Positions 25,811 to 36,225 are shown, numbered from the stretch's first letter. The stretch: 64,000 nucleotides of DNA from Paenibacillus sp. J31TS4 (GCF_018403265.1 NZ_BOSI01000001.1:124001-188000), one strand, 5' to 3'. Numbers and translations are program-made. Notes: a model not told the origin generated them from the letters alone.

Positions 25811-26403
25811 AATGGCAGGGAAAAACAGTCGGATTCGCGCTGACAGGCTCGCACTGCACGTTTGCGGAAGTGATGCCGCAGATCGAACGCTTCGTAAAGG
25901 AGGGAGCCCGTGTCATCCCGATCGCTTCCCATACTCTGATGACGACGGACACGCGGTTCGGCACCTCCGAGCAGTGGCAAAAACAGTTGAAAGATATAAC
26001 TGGTAATGATATTATTTCTACAATCGTAGATGCGGAGCCGCTTGGGCCCTCGAAGCTGCTCGACGTGCTCGTGATTGCCCCTTGTACGGGCAACACAACC
26101 AGCAAGCTTGCCAACGCGATAACGGAAAGTCCCGTTCTGATGGCGGCCAAGGCACAGATGCGCAACCAGCGTCCGCTTGTCATTGCCATTTCCACGAACG
26201 ACGGGCTTGGACTCAATGCGGCTAACATAGCCAAACTCCTCATTACGAAGAACATTTATTTTGTTCCGTTCGGACAGGATGCTCCCAGCTCGAAAGCCAA
26301 CTCGCTAGTCGCACGCATGGATCTCATTCCCGAAACGTGCGAAGAAGCGTTGTCCGGCAGGCAGCTGCAGCCCATGCTGATTGAACGGTTTCATTATTCT
26401 TAA
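25807..26403 (+). CDS. dpaB: Dipicolinate synthase subunit B
   Basis: A flavoprotein-fold subunit (198 aa) of dipicolinate synthase, partner of DpaA. It has the flavin-dependent decarboxylase-like fold: GFALTGSHCTFAEV at the N-terminus, then IAPCTGNTTSKLANAIT and VIAISTNDGLGLNAANIAKL. The start overlaps the dpaA stop. Both subunits are needed to fill the spore core with calcium dipicolinate. The short gap to asd (50 nt, no terminator) suggests read-through to the amino-acid genes. Confidence 0.96.
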   Translation: MKWQGKTVGFALTGSHCTFAEVMPQIERFVKEGARVIPIASHTLMTTDTRFGTSEQWQKQLKDITGNDIISTIVDAEPLGPSKLLDVLVIAPCTGNTTSKLANAITESPVLMAAKAQMRNQRPLVIAISTNDGLGLNAANIAKLLITKNIYFVPFGQDAPSSKANSLVARMDLIPETCEEALSGRQLQPMLIERFHYS

Positions 26404-26453
26404 GAGCAATTCCATGCATGTCCAGAGAGAAAAGGATAAGGGAGAGTTCAATC

Positions 26454-27494
26454 ATGTCGAACCAGAAACTGTTTAACGTAGCTGTGGTTGGAATTACAGG
26501 AGCGGTAGGCGAGCAAATCATCCGCCTGCTGGATGAGAGGAACTTTCCCATTCAATCCTTGAAGCTGCTTGCTTCCAAGCGTTCCGCAGGCAAGACGGTT
26601 TCCTTCAAGGGCCAGGAGATCGTAATTGAAGAGGCCACCCCGTCCAGCTTTGAAGGGGTAGACATAGCATTCTTCAGCGCGGGTGGCGACATCAGCAAGG
26701 AGCTCGTGCCGCACGCCATCAAGGCGGGTGCCGTGTGCATCGACAATACGAGCGCGTACCGGATGGATCCGGAGACGCCGCTTGTCGTGCCCGAAGTGAA
26801 TGTGGACATGATTAAGGAAAACAAAGGCGTCATCGCCAACCCCAACTGCTCGACAATCCAAATGGTGGCGACCCTCAAGCCGCTGTACGACCGGTTCGGC
26901 ATCAGCCGGATCATCGTGTCGACCTACCAGGCGGTATCGGGAGCGGGAAGCCGGGCGATCGACGAGATGCTCCGCCAGTCCCGCGCGGTTCTGGACGGCG
27001 AAGAAGTCACTCCCGACATCCTGCCGGTAGGCTCGCTGCCGCGGAAGCATCAAATCGCCTTTAACGCGATCCCGCAGATCGACAAGTTTCTCGAGAACGG
27101 GTTCACGAACGAAGAGATGAAGATGATCAACGAGACCAAGAAGATTATGGGAGACGATTCGATCGAAGTGACGGCAACCTGCGTACGGATTCCGGTTACG
27201 TACGGACACTCCGAATCCGTCTATGTCGAACTCAAAGATGATTTCGACATGGAAGAGATTCGCAGCCTGCTTGCCAATGCGCCGGGCATCGTGCTTCAGG
27301 ACAATCCGGAAGAGCAGGACTACCCGCTCGCTACGGATGCAGCCGGCAAGATCGAGACGTTCGTCGGCCGCGTGCGCCGCGACCTGAACAATCCGCGGGC
27401 ACTGAACATGTGGATCGTCTCCGACAACCTGCTCAAGGGCGCTGCCTGGAATGCGGTTCAGATCGGAGAATATTTGACGAGCGGCCAGAAGTAA
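26454..27494 (+). CDS. asd: Aspartate-semialdehyde dehydrogenase
   Basis: Reduces aspartyl phosphate to aspartate semialdehyde with NADPH (346 aa), the precursor of lysine, DAP, methionine and threonine. The nucleotide-binding N-terminus NVAVVGITGAVGEQII is followed by the catalytic Cys in NPNCSTIQMV and the substrate-binding segment with GAGSRAIDEM. A later His in VTYGHSESVY also fits the family. ATG 26454 is chosen because AAGGGAGAG lies upstream and residues before it do not fit. It is in the dpaA-dpaB-asd-dapG-dapA order typical of Bacillales. Confidence 0.97.
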   Translation: MSNQKLFNVAVVGITGAVGEQIIRLLDERNFPIQSLKLLASKRSAGKTVSFKGQEIVIEEATPSSFEGVDIAFFSAGGDISKELVPHAIKAGAVCIDNTSAYRMDPETPLVVPEVNVDMIKENKGVIANPNCSTIQMVATLKPLYDRFGISRIIVSTYQAVSGAGSRAIDEMLRQSRAVLDGEEVTPDILPVGSLPRKHQIAFNAIPQIDKFLENGFTNEEMKMINETKKIMGDDSIEVTATCVRIPVTYGHSESVYVELKDDFDMEEIRSLLANAPGIVLQDNPEEQDYPLATDAAGKIETFVGRVRRDLNNPRALNMWIVSDNLLKGAAWNAVQIGEYLTSGQK

Positions 27495-27547
27495 GCACAT
27501 AAGCGAACCGGGCTGTCAAAGACAAGTTAATAGTTGGGGGTGAATGT

Positions 27548-28756
27548 GTGTCCATCATCGTACAGAAGTTCGGCGGGACGTCCCTATCGACCGCGGAAGC
27601 TCGACATCATGTTCTCAAACACATATCTCTTGCCCTTTCCCAACACTATCAGCTCGTTGTCGTAGTCTCCGCCATGGGGCGGAGAGGGGAACCATACGCT
27701 ACGGATACGCTGCTCGGCTGGTTGGAAGAGAACGGGAACAGCGTCCCGCCGAGAGAGAAGGATATGCTCTTGTGCTGCGGAGAAATTATCTCGGCAGTCA
27801 CGCTATGCAGTCTGCTTCAGGCGGAAGGCATACAGGCTACGGTCTTGAATGGAGCGCAGGCTGGCATTCAAACGGACGATCGGCATGGTGATGCGCGAAT
27901 CGTCTCCATCGATCCGAAGCGGGTACACGAGGAATTGAATCGAGGCAAGGTCGTCATCGTAACGGGCTTTCAGGGACAGACACCGACAGGCGACCCGACG
28001 ACACTCGGACGGGGCGGGAGCGATACGTCGGCTACGGCGCTCGGCGTCGCTCTTAAAGCCGAACGGGTCGATATCTTCACCGATGTAACGGGAATTCTGA
28101 CGGCGGATCCGCGGCTCGTCGAAGAGGCGAAGCTGCTGAGGTCCGTCTCGTTTGCGGAAATCTGCAACATGGCCCATCATGGAGCCAAGGTGATCCATCC
28201 CCGAGCCGTCGAAGTGGCCATGCATGCGAACATGCCGATCCGCGTCCGCTCCACCTTCTCCGAGGACGAAGGCACGCTCGTAACGAGCATGGAGCGGATT
28301 CGCCGGCAGGTCATGGACCGGTCCGTCACCGGAATAGCCCATATGCCGCATGTTACCCAAATTCAAGTTCAATACCGGGAAGGCAAATACGATCATCATC
28401 TGCAAATTTTTAAAGCTATGGCTCATCATCAAATCAGCGTCGACTTCATTAACGTGAACCCGTCGGGCGTTGTTTATACAGTCTTCGATCACGTGGCCGA
28501 TCTGGCGGTCGATCTGATCCGGGAGCTCGGCCATGAACCCCGCATCACGATGGATTGCGCCAAGGTAGCTATAATTGGCGGAGGGATGAACGGCGTCCCC
28601 GGCGTGATGGCGCAGATCGTCGAGGCATTGACGGAGGCGGATGTCTCCATACTGCAAAGCGCCGACTCGAATACGACCATCTGGGTGCTTGTGCCGGGAG
28701 TCGATATGGCCAAGGCGGTACGAGCGCTTCACCATAAGTTTCAACTGCACGCTTAG
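27548..28756 (+). CDS. dapG: Aspartate kinase (DapG type)
   Basis: A 402-aa aspartokinase with the N-terminal KFGGTSLS motif, the kinase core (GRGGSDTSATALGVAL, FTDVTGILTADPR) and two C-terminal ACT domains that mediate allosteric control. In B. subtilis the dapG product is inhibited by meso-DAP. The start is GTG 27548 with TTGGGGGTG upstream. It lies 53 nt after asd and 25 nt before dapA. The upstream gap is too short to hold a lysine riboswitch, so feedback is probably enzymatic. Confidence 0.95.
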   Translation: MSIIVQKFGGTSLSTAEARHHVLKHISLALSQHYQLVVVVSAMGRRGEPYATDTLLGWLEENGNSVPPREKDMLLCCGEIISAVTLCSLLQAEGIQATVLNGAQAGIQTDDRHGDARIVSIDPKRVHEELNRGKVVIVTGFQGQTPTGDPTTLGRGGSDTSATALGVALKAERVDIFTDVTGILTADPRLVEEAKLLRSVSFAEICNMAHHGAKVIHPRAVEVAMHANMPIRVRSTFSEDEGTLVTSMERIRRQVMDRSVTGIAHMPHVTQIQVQYREGKYDHHLQIFKAMAHHQISVDFINVNPSGVVYTVFDHVADLAVDLIRELGHEPRITMDCAKVAIIGGGMNGVPGVMAQIVEALTEADVSILQSADSNTTIWVLVPGVDMAKAVRALHHKFQLHA

Positions 28757-28781
28757 CTTGACTTAACGAGTTGTAGGAGGA

Positions 28782-29663
28782 ATGAAAGTGGATTTCGGGA
28801 AACTGGTAACGGCAATGGTAACTCCTTTCAATGAACAATTGCAGATCGACTGGCCTCAGGTGGAGAAGCTGATCGATTATTTGATCGAGGAGCAGAAGAG
28901 CGACAGCCTGGTGATTTGTGGAACGACAGGCGAATCCCCGACGCTGACCGATGAAGAGAAAGTCAAGCTGTTCGAGGCGGCAGTCAAACAGGCAAGCGGA
29001 CGGTGCAAAATCATTGCGGGAACCGGGAGCTACGACACGGCTCATACGATCCACTTGACCCAATTGGCGGAGCGAGCCGGCGTGGACGGCGTCCTGCTCG
29101 TCTCTCCTTATTACAACAAGCCTTCGCAAGAAGGGCTGTACCGGCACTTCAAAGCGGTGGCCGATTCGACTTCGCTTCCCATCATGCTGTACAACATACC
29201 GGGAAGAACGGCGGTCAATATTGAGCTGCCGACGATGCTTCGGCTGGCGGAGATCCCGAACATCGTTGCCTCCAAGGAAGCCCATGCCGATCTGGACCAC
29301 GTCACCAAGCTGATTACGGGGGCACCGGAAGGCTTCCGTATCTATTCCGGCGACGATTCCTACACGCTTCCGTTCCTTGCAATCGGTGCTTATGGCATCG
29401 TCTCCGTGGCGGCCCATGTCGTCGGCAAGGAAATGAAGGATTTGATCGGCCTGTACGATGCCGGCCGAACAAAGGAAGCAGCGGCGCTCCATGCAGAGCT
29501 TCATCCGATCTTCAAGGGAATGTTCGAATGCCCGCACAAGGTGCCGAACCCGGCTCCTGTGAAGCACGCGCTGAACCTGCGGGGGATGCAGGTAGGAGGA
29601 CTACGCCTGCCGCTCATTCCAGTCACCGAAGAAGAGGGCGCCTTTATCGCGGCTCTGTTTTAA
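28782..29663 (+). CDS. dapA: 4-hydroxy-tetrahydrodipicolinate synthase
   Basis: Condenses pyruvate with aspartate semialdehyde (293 aa), the first step unique to DAP, lysine and dipicolinate. Motifs: CGTTGESPTLTDEEK near residue 45, SPYYNKPSQEGLY, and the Schiff-base Lys in IVASKEA. The catalytic Tyr lies in MLYNIPGRT. GGAGGA directly precedes the ATG. As the last gene before a strong terminator it closes the group, and its product is used by DpaAB during sporulation. Confidence 0.97.
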   Translation: MKVDFGKLVTAMVTPFNEQLQIDWPQVEKLIDYLIEEQKSDSLVICGTTGESPTLTDEEKVKLFEAAVKQASGRCKIIAGTGSYDTAHTIHLTQLAERAGVDGVLLVSPYYNKPSQEGLYRHFKAVADSTSLPIMLYNIPGRTAVNIELPTMLRLAEIPNIVASKEAHADLDHVTKLITGAPEGFRIYSGDDSYTLPFLAIGAYGIVSVAAHVVGKEMKDLIGLYDAGRTKEAAALHAELHPIFKGMFECPHKVPNPAPVKHALNLRGMQVGGLRLPLIPVTEEEGAFIAALF

Positions 29664-29681
29664 CCGATTTTTGCCGATTGC

Positions 29682-29717
29682 AAACCGATGTCCTAGGGCA
29701 TCGGTTTTATTTTTTTG
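29682..29717 (+). terminator. Intrinsic terminator after dapA
   Basis: AAACCGATG/CATCGGTTT with an inner CC/GG pair and the tail TTATTTTTTT. Confidence 0.93.
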
Positions 29718-29735
29718 GGGACACTACCCATAAAC

Positions 29736-29765
29736 TTGTAATTGCTGTTTTCCATCATGTATAAT
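29736..29765 (+). promoter_or_regulatory. Promoter for rnjB
   Basis: TTGTAA (29736-29741), 18-bp spacer, TATAAT (29760-29765), about 78 nt before the coding region. Confidence 0.7.
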
Positions 29766-29842
29766 GATGGCAAGTGACTAGTGCGGTTTCTTTTTGATTT
29801 GGAACATAAGAATCGTCGTCAATCTAATAAGGAGGTATTCTC

Positions 29843-31519
29843 TTGTCAAAAAAGAATATGGATAAATTGCTGGTCTTCGCTCTGGGCGGCGTGGGCGAGA
29901 TCGGAAAAAATATGTACGTGGTGCAGTATGCCAACGATATCGTTGTGGTGGATTCGGGTCTCAAGTTTCCGGAGGAAGACATGCTCGGTATCGACATCGT
30001 CATTCCGGATGTTTCCTACCTGATCGAGAATAAGGACAAGGTCAGAGGAATTCTGTTGACGCACGGACACGAGGACCATATCGGAGGACTGCCTTACGTA
30101 TTGAAGCAGTTGAACGTACCGGTCTACGGAACCAAGCTGACGCTGGGCTTGGTGGAAGCGAAGCTGAAGGAAGCGAATCTCCTCGGAGAAACGAAGCGGA
30201 TTCTGATCAACGCCGACTCCGAGCTTCAGCTGGGAACGATCAAAGCAACGTTCTTCAAGACGAATCACAGCATTCCCGACTCGGTCGGCATTTGTCTCGA
30301 AACGCCGGAGGGCATCGTTGTTCATACGGGCGACTTCAAGTTCGATCAGACGCCTGTCAACGATCAATATGCCGATCTGCACCGGATGGCCGAGATTGGC
30401 GCGAAAGGCGTAACGCTTCTCCTGTCGGATAGCACCAACGCCGAGCGTCCGGGCTATACCGGTTCGGAGATGAATGTAGGCGCCGAGCTGGAGGAAGTGT
30501 TCCGGAAGGCAAAGCAGAGAGTAGTCGTGGCGACGTTTGCCTCGAACATTCACCGGATCCAGGGCGTTATCAACGCTGCGGAAGCAACCCGCCGGAAGGT
30601 AACTGTCATTGGCCGGAGTATGGTGAACGTGGTGACCATCGCTTCCGAGCTGGGCTATCTGAACATTCCCGATGGCATGATCATCGAGCCGGAGGAAGTC
30701 AACCGGATGGCGGCCGACCGCGTCGTTATTCTGTGCACCGGCAGCCAGGGCGAACCGATGTCCGCTCTGACGCGGATGGCGAGATCGACTCACCGCAAGG
30801 TGGACATTCTGCCTGGTGACACCGTTATCATCGCAGCGACTCCGATCCCGGGCAACGAGAAGTATGTCGGCCGTACGGTTGACGAGCTGTATCGTTTGGG
30901 CGCACACGTCATCTACGGACCAGGATCGGTTTCGGGCGTACACGTATCGGGACACGGCAGCCAGGAAGAATTGAAGCTGATGCTCAACCTGATGAAGCCC
31001 AAGTACTTCATGCCGATTCACGGTGAGTATCGGATGCTTCGCCTGCATGGCCATCTGGCCGAATCAGTCGGCGTTAGCAAGGAAGACATTTTCATTACGG
31101 ATATCGGGGAGACCGTTGAGATTCAGAACGGCATTGCCCGCAAAGGGGCCAAGGTTCAGTCCGGCAACGTCCTGATCGACGGACTCGGGGTAGGCGATGT
31201 CGGAAACATCGTGTTGAGAGACCGGAAGCTGCTTTCGCAGGACGGCATCCTTGTGGTGGTTGTTACCTTGAGCAAGCAGGACGGCAACATCATGTCGGGT
31301 CCCGACATCATCTCCCGCGGCTTCGTCTATGTGCGGGAGTCGGAAGGGCTGCTTGATGAAGCAAACCGGATCGTCACCAACACACTAAACAAACTCATGA
31401 ACGAGAACGTCAATGAGTGGGCCTCATTAAAAACGCATGTAAAAGACGCACTTGGACGATTCCTCTATGAACAAACAAGAAGAAGACCGATGATCCTTCC
31501 GATTATCATGGAAGTGTAA
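29843..31519 (+). CDS. rnjB: Ribonuclease J
   Basis: A metallo-beta-lactamase/beta-CASP ribonuclease of 558 aa with 5'-3' exonucleolytic and endonucleolytic activity on mRNA and rRNA. The zinc motif HGHEDH spans residues 74-79, followed by VHTGDFKFDQTP and the beta-CASP segment with DSTNAERPGYT and IHGEYRML. The start is TTG 29843 after AAGGAGG. Position (after dapA, before tepA) matches B. subtilis ymfA/rnjB rather than rnjA, so the B symbol is by synteny. It has its own promoter and terminator. Confidence 0.95.
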   Translation: MSKKNMDKLLVFALGGVGEIGKNMYVVQYANDIVVVDSGLKFPEEDMLGIDIVIPDVSYLIENKDKVRGILLTHGHEDHIGGLPYVLKQLNVPVYGTKLTLGLVEAKLKEANLLGETKRILINADSELQLGTIKATFFKTNHSIPDSVGICLETPEGIVVHTGDFKFDQTPVNDQYADLHRMAEIGAKGVTLLLSDSTNAERPGYTGSEMNVGAELEEVFRKAKQRVVVATFASNIHRIQGVINAAEATRRKVTVIGRSMVNVVTIASELGYLNIPDGMIIEPEEVNRMAADRVVILCTGSQGEPMSALTRMARSTHRKVDILPGDTVIIAATPIPGNEKYVGRTVDELYRLGAHVIYGPGSVSGVHVSGHGSQEELKLMLNLMKPKYFMPIHGEYRMLRLHGHLAESVGVSKEDIFITDIGETVEIQNGIARKGAKVQSGNVLIDGLGVGDVGNIVLRDRKLLSQDGILVVVVTLSKQDGNIMSGPDIISRGFVYVRESEGLLDEANRIVTNTLNKLMNENVNEWASLKTHVKDALGRFLYEQTRRRPMILPIIMEV

Positions 31520-31550
31520 CGGACCCAGCATATAGTCACTTACAAACCAG

Positions 31551-31585
31551 AAGACCTCTCGGCAACCGGCCGGGGGGTCTTTTTG
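31551..31585 (+). terminator. Intrinsic terminator after rnjB
   Basis: AAGACC...GGTCTTTTT with an inner CCGG stem. Confidence 0.8.
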
Positions 31586-31685
31586 GCATGCCGCCGTCCG
31601 GTTGCAACCGCAGGCGAAGAATGGGATACCCAGCCGAGATCCATACTAGAGACAGCTTCAACCAGAATTGTGAGGAGGATGCAGC

Positions 31686-32501
31686 ATGACGTACGACCCG
31701 AATCAGCCTTTTAGCCCCCAGCAGCCGGATGTTCCCTATCGCACAACCCCGGCTCTGCCGGCGAACCGGCCCATGTCTTACCGCCAGGAAGCCCAGCCCC
31801 AGGAGGAACCTAAGAAGGCGACCCCGCTCGAAACGATCCAGCAGCTCGGTCAGATCGCAACGGCGCCGGTGCCGGAGAGCAATGTATTCTGCCTCTCGAT
31901 TATCGGCCAGATCGAAGGCCATATGATTCTGCCTCCTCAGAACAAAACGACGAAGTACGAGCATCTCATACCCCAGCTGGTGGCGGCGGAGCAGAACCCG
32001 AAGATCGAAGGGGTATTGATCATCCTGAACACCGTAGGAGGAGACGTGGAGGCGGGACTGGCGATCGCCGAGATGATCGCGACGATAACGAAGCCTACCG
32101 TAACGCTCGTGCTCGGCGGAGGTCACAGCATCGGAGTACCGATCGCGGTGTCCGCCAATTATTCCATCATTGCCGAAACGGCGACGATGACGATTCACCC
32201 GATCCGTCTGAACGGGCTCATTATCGGGGTTCCACAGACGTTCGAGTATATGGACAAGATGCAAGAGCGTATCATTCAGTTCATCACGCGGCATTCGAAC
32301 ATTGAGGAGCAGAAGGTCAAGGAGCTCATGTTCAAAACCGGGGAGTTGACGCGCGATATCGGGACGACCGTGGTCGGCCAGGACGCCGTGCGCTTCGGGC
32401 TGATCGATCAGATCGGAGGGGTAGGCGACGCGATTCAGAAGCTGAACGAAATGATGGCCGCCCGCAAGCAGCAGATGAATCAGGAAGTGACGATCCAATG
32501 A
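31686..32501 (+). CDS. tepA: ClpP-fold serine protease TepA
   Basis: A translocation-enhancing protein of the ClpP/crotonase superfamily (271 aa). The N-terminal ~50 residues are Pro/Gln-rich and probably disordered. The ClpP-like core starts with [15 protein letters not shown], carries the Ser nucleophile (residue 148) in GGGHSIG and the catalytic His in [10 protein letters not shown]. In B. subtilis, TepA is linked to protein export and to degradation of small acid-soluble spore proteins. It overlaps the next small gene by 4 nt and is between rnjB and ftsK as expected. Confidence 0.92.
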   Translation: MTYDPNQPFSPQQPDVPYRTTPALPANRPMSYRQEAQPQEEPKKATPLETIQQLGQIATAPVPESNVFCLSIIGQIEGHMILPPQNKTTKYEHLIPQLVAAEQNPKIEGVLIILNTVGGDVEAGLAIAEMIATITKPTVTLVLGGGHSIGVPIAVSANYSIIAETATMTIHPIRLNGLIIGVPQTFEYMDKMQERIIQFITRHSNIEEQKVKELMFKTGELTRDIGTTVVGQDAVRFGLIDQIGGVGDAIQKLNEMMAARKQQMNQEVTIQ

Positions 32502-32719
32502 TGATCCATTCGACGATTCCGCTCGATCTCGTCCTTCAGGGCATGGAGGACACAGTCTATTCTTATGAAGACATTCGTTACGGCGGTGTCCAGATGCAGG
32601 TGGAGCGAATGGGACCCGATCAGGCCAGAATCGTCCGTCTGTACAGCGGCCGGCTGGAGGACTACCTCAATCCGGCGCTGCAGCCTGGGAAGATCCTGTC
32701 TTTTCGTGCCGAGGAATGA
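32498..32719 (+). CDS. YlzJ-like small protein
   Basis: A 73-aa protein of unknown function that begins [15 protein letters not shown], the style of the YlzJ-like family encoded after tepA in Bacillales. No membrane segment or metal motif is visible. It overlaps the tepA stop by 4 nt (ATGA), so it is translationally coupled to tepA. The C-terminal part ([19 protein letters not shown]) is the best conserved-looking stretch. No function should be assumed. Confidence 0.8.
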   Translation: MMIHSTIPLDLVLQGMEDTVYSYEDIRYGGVQMQVERMGPDQARIVRLYSGRLEDYLNPALQPGKILSFRAEE

Positions 32720-32734
32720 CGGACATACGTTCTG

Positions 32735-32761
32735 TTGTCACCCTAAGCAATATGCTATAAT
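32735..32761 (+). promoter_or_regulatory. Probable promoter for ftsK
   Basis: Extended -10 TGC-TATAAT (32756-32761) with TTGTCA at 32735-32740 (15-bp spacer, short). The first base of the coding region is 24 nt after the -10. Confidence 0.5.
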
Positions 32762-32784
32762 GATGGGCGTGGGGGTGGCTGGTT

Positions 32785-35229
32785 TTGGCAAAAGGCAAAA
32801 AGAAATCCAAAGGATTGAAGATCTCCGTTAAATACGAGCTGTACGGAATCGCCATCCTGATCCTGTCCATTATCGCCTTGTCGCGGGAAGGCTCCGTTGC
32901 CCGGGCATTGACGTATTTGTTCCGTTTTCTCGTAGGGGTGCTGGATTTCGTCATCCCTCTGATCTTTATCTATGTCGCCTTGTTCGTTATGATCAACCGG
33001 GCGTGGCCGAGGCGGTGGACGCCGCGAAAAACAAGTCTGATGCTTATTTTTGCGGCGTTCATCATCCTCAATCACATGTCCATGTTCAAGCTCGTGGATC
33101 CCGGCCAGACCATCTCGCCGGGGTTCATTATTGCGGAGACTTGGCACCGGATGCTGGATGGGCTGTCGCCGGGGGAAGAAGCAAGCGGGATTCTGAACAA
33201 GCAGGTCGGAGGGGGCATGATCGGAGCGTTCCTTTATGCCGGTTTGTATTTTTTGTTCGGAGTGCTAGGATCCAAGCTCATTGTCTATGCGCTGCTGGCG
33301 GCAGGCTTCATTCTCTTCACCGGGTTCTCGTTCGTTGACGGTGGACGGAAGCTGGATGAACGGCTGAAGAGCTGGAAGGAAGCTTGGAAGAAGAAGCTGC
33401 ACGGCGCAGGGGGCAAGAAGCTCGTACATAAGGACGTCCCGTCCGGTAAGAAACTGCGCAGGCCGGCTGCCTCCGAGCTGGTTGACCCGGAGTTTGCGGA
33501 GGACGATGGGCCAGTGGTCGGCGTGCCGGCGGCAGCCGGTACGGAGGACAAGAAGAAATCGGTTCTCGTTCAGCTGCTTTCCTCGAAGAAGGACAAGCCG
33601 GAGAAGCAGGTCAATCCAGCCGAGCACCTGCTAGAGAAAGAAGAAACGGAGGAAGCCATTCCGTTCATTCGGGACTTCATGGACCATTCGGAAGCGGCAG
33701 CGGCACCCACAATAGAGCCTGCCAAGCCAAAGAAGCAGGAGGCGGCGGAAGAGGATGGCGAAGAGCTGACCTTCCAGCACCATGCTGAGCGTCCGGACAA
33801 GCCTTACCGGCTTCCGGATTTGGGCCTTCTCAGCAAGCCGGTTGGCGTTGGCAAAGGCAGTGATCTGAACGATTACAAGGCAAACGCCCGGAAGTTGGAG
33901 ACGACGCTTGAAAGCTTCGGCGTACGTGCCAAGGTGCTCGAAGTGGTAAGGGGACCGGCCGTCACCCGTTATGAGATCCAGCCGGACGTAGGAGTCAAGG
34001 TCAGCCGGATCGTGAGCCTGACTGACGACATCGCGCTAGCCTTGGCGGCCAAGGATATCCGGATGGAAGCCCCCATCCCGGGCAAGTCCGCGATCGGCAT
34101 CGAGGTGCCCAACACGGAGGTGTCGACCGTTACGTTGCGCGAGGTGATGGAGAGCACTGCGTTCCACGATGCCAACGCGAAGCTGTCGGTCGCGCTCGGA
34201 AGAGACATTGCGGGGCAGCCGATCGTCGCCAATCTGGCGAAGATGCCCCACTTGCTTGTTGCGGGCGCCACCGGCTCCGGCAAATCCGTCTGCATCAACG
34301 GAATCATCTCCAGCATCCTGTTCAAGGCCAAGCCGGATGAAGTCAAGTTCCTGATGGTCGATCCCAAAATGGTGGAGCTGAACGTCTACAACGGCATCCC
34401 TCATCTGCTGGCGCCGGTCGTGACCGATCCCCGCAGGGCATCCCTCGCCCTGAAGAAGATCGTAGTGGAGATGGAGAAGCGCTACGAGCTGTTCTCCAAG
34501 AGCGGCACCCGGAATATCGAGGGCTACAACGCCATGCTGGCCGGCCAGCCGGATGGCGGAGAGCCGCTTCCCTTGATCGTCGTCATCGTGGATGAGCTGG
34601 CCGATCTGATGATGGTCGCCGCCGGAGACGTGGAGGATTCCATCTGCCGGCTCGCCCAGATGGCGCGCGCGGCAGGTATCCACCTGATCATTGCCACCCA
34701 GCGGCCGTCCGTTGATGTCATCACAGGCGTTATTAAGGCAAACATCCCTTCCCGCATCGCCTTTGGCGTCTCGTCCCAGGTCGATTCGCGGACGATCCTC
34801 GATATGGTGGGAGCCGAGAAGCTGCTCGGCCGCGGCGACATGCTGTTCATGCCGGTAGGGGCGTCCAAGCCTCTGCGCGTGCAAGGGGCGTTCCTGTCCG
34901 ACCAGGAGGTAGAGGCGGTCGTTTCCTTCTGCAGCGAGCAGGAGAAGGCCCAGTACCGGGAAGAGCTGGTTCCGGAGGTCGACGAGCAGGCGGAGGCGGC
35001 TGAAGTGTTCGAGGATGAGCTGTACGACCAGGCGGTGCAAATCATCGTCGAGGCTAAGCAGGCCTCGGTTTCTCTGCTGCAGCGCCGCATGCGGATCGGG
35101 TATACGCGTGCTGCCCGTCTCATCGACACGATGGAGGCGAAGGGCGTCGTCGGTCCTTACGAGGGCAGCAAGCCCAGGGAAGTATTGGTCTCGCCGGAGC
35201 AGTTTCACCAGACCAAAGTCGGCATGTAA
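32785..35229 (+). CDS. spoIIIE: DNA translocase FtsK/SpoIIIE
   Basis: A membrane-anchored hexameric DNA pump (814 aa) that clears chromosomal DNA through closing septa, including the sporulation septum. About four membrane segments occupy residues 15-195, followed by a charged linker. The alpha/beta motor domains follow with Walker A GATGSGKS at 494-501 and a [20 protein letters not shown] Walker B. A C-terminal winged-helix gamma domain ([16 protein letters not shown]) reads sequence-oriented DNA motifs. The start is TTG after GGGGGTGG. The symbol follows synteny with B. subtilis; without a comparison it cannot be told whether this copy is the sporulation-specific one. Confidence 0.94.
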   Translation: MAKGKKKSKGLKISVKYELYGIAILILSIIALSREGSVARALTYLFRFLVGVLDFVIPLIFIYVALFVMINRAWPRRWTPRKTSLMLIFAAFIILNHMSMFKLVDPGQTISPGFIIAETWHRMLDGLSPGEEASGILNKQVGGGMIGAFLYAGLYFLFGVLGSKLIVYALLAAGFILFTGFSFVDGGRKLDERLKSWKEAWKKKLHGAGGKKLVHKDVPSGKKLRRPAASELVDPEFAEDDGPVVGVPAAAGTEDKKKSVLVQLLSSKKDKPEKQVNPAEHLLEKEETEEAIPFIRDFMDHSEAAAAPTIEPAKPKKQEAAEEDGEELTFQHHAERPDKPYRLPDLGLLSKPVGVGKGSDLNDYKANARKLETTLESFGVRAKVLEVVRGPAVTRYEIQPDVGVKVSRIVSLTDDIALALAAKDIRMEAPIPGKSAIGIEVPNTEVSTVTLREVMESTAFHDANAKLSVALGRDIAGQPIVANLAKMPHLLVAGATGSGKSVCINGIISSILFKAKPDEVKFLMVDPKMVELNVYNGIPHLLAPVVTDPRRASLALKKIVVEMEKRYELFSKSGTRNIEGYNAMLAGQPDGGEPLPLIVVIVDELADLMMVAAGDVEDSICRLAQMARAAGIHLIIATQRPSVDVITGVIKANIPSRIAFGVSSQVDSRTILDMVGAEKLLGRGDMLFMPVGASKPLRVQGAFLSDQEVEAVVSFCSEQEKAQYREELVPEVDEQAEAAEVFEDELYDQAVQIIVEAKQASVSLLQRRMRIGYTRAARLIDTMEAKGVVGPYEGSKPREVLVSPEQFHQTKVGM

Positions 35230-35258
35230 CAAACGCATACAGAGAATCATTCCACAAA

Positions 35259-35290
35259 GCAAGCCGCCGGGCGATCTTCCGGCGGCTTGC
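35259..35290 (+). terminator. GC-rich hairpin after ftsK
   Basis: GCAAGCCGCCGG / CCGGCGGCTTGC, 12 perfect pairs around an 8-nt loop. The T-run is poor, so termination may be partial. Confidence 0.65.
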
Positions 35291-35392
35291 GGCGTTTCTC
35301 TGGCTCCATTCTCGCAGATTGTACTGCCCCTATAGCTGCAAGGCATTGCGTCAAACGGAAGCGTTTGGCAGCCGAAGCCGCGTGGCCTCCCT

Positions 35393-35421
35393 TGCATAGA
35401 AGAACATTCCGAATCAAATAA
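35393..35421 (+). promoter_or_regulatory. Possible forespore-type (SigG-like) promoter
   Basis: TGCATA (35393-35398) followed after 16 bp by CAAATAA resembles the sigma-G pattern only loosely. It is proposed because the downstream gene encodes a cortex-lytic type enzyme. Confidence 0.25.
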
Positions 35422-35468
35422 TAATCCCCAACCACGAGAAACTTCTCAATGGAAAGGGGAACAACCTG

Positions 35469-36218
35469 ATGAACAAGCGGTTGCTTTTGATTACCGTTAC
35501 TCTCATCGCGGTGCTAATCGCCGGGCTGGAGCTGAAGCCCCATCCCAAGAGCGAGCCCGTCTTCAGCAAAACGGATGTCGCCTATGGATCGACGGGCGGA
35601 GATGTTTACGAGCTTCAAGGCCGACTGAAATTCCTCGGCTTTTACACCGGCGAGATTGACGGAGACTTCGGCTACCGGACGCTCAAGTCGGTCAAGTGGT
35701 TCCAGAGCGAGTTCGGATTAAAGATCGACGGCATTGTAGGGGGCAAGACCAAACTCAAGCTGTGGGAGGCCACCAAAGCCTGGAAGCCGTCCGCTCCAAA
35801 AGCTCCTGTAAACGCGGCCCCCTCTCCAACCGGCAATATGACTGCCGCATCCCGCGGAGGCCTGTCCGAGGAGGATATCAAGCTAATGGCCAATGCCGTT
35901 TACGGCGAATCCCGCGGAGAGCCGTATGTCGGACAGATTGCGGTTGCCGCGGTCATTCTCAACCGGCTTCGATCGCCGAGTTTTCCGAATACCATCTCGG
36001 GCGTTATCTTCCAGCCGGGCGCCTTCACGGCGGTCGCCGACGGCCAAATCTGGCTGACGCCGAACGAAAGAGCACGCAAAGCGGTGCTGGACGCTATCAA
36101 CGGTATGGACCCGACAGGCGGCTGCCTGTATTACTTCAACCCGGAGACAGCGACCTCCAAATGGATCTGGACCCGGCCGCAGGTGAAAACGATCGGCAAG
36201 CATATCTTCTGTAAGTAA
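35469..36218 (+). CDS. SleB-type spore cortex-lytic enzyme (cell wall hydrolase)
   Basis: A 249-aa protein with an N-terminal hydrophobic segment (signal peptide or anchor, residues 4-21). A peptidoglycan-binding domain 1 follows (DVYELQGRLKFLGFYTGEIDG, about residues 38-95). After a Pro/Ala-rich linker, the C-terminal Hydrolase_2 (SleB) domain contains MANAVYGESRGEPYVGQIAV, with the catalytic Glu in the GES motif. SleB is a lytic transglycosylase active on cortex peptidoglycan during germination. Related CwlJ and YkvT proteins share the catalytic domain, so the exact orthology is not certain. No ypeB partner gene follows here. Confidence 0.87.
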   Translation: MNKRLLLITVTLIAVLIAGLELKPHPKSEPVFSKTDVAYGSTGGDVYELQGRLKFLGFYTGEIDGDFGYRTLKSVKWFQSEFGLKIDGIVGGKTKLKLWEATKAWKPSAPKAPVNAAPSPTGNMTAASRGGLSEEDIKLMANAVYGESRGEPYVGQIAVAAVILNRLRSPSFPNTISGVIFQPGAFTAVADGQIWLTPNERARKAVLDAINGMDPTGGCLYYFNPETATSKWIWTRPQVKTIGKHIFCK

Positions 36219-36225
36219 CCGCGCG

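Noticed and set aside
27495-27547. A lysine riboswitch before dapG
   Set aside because: The 53-nt gap is far too short and shows none of the conserved core.
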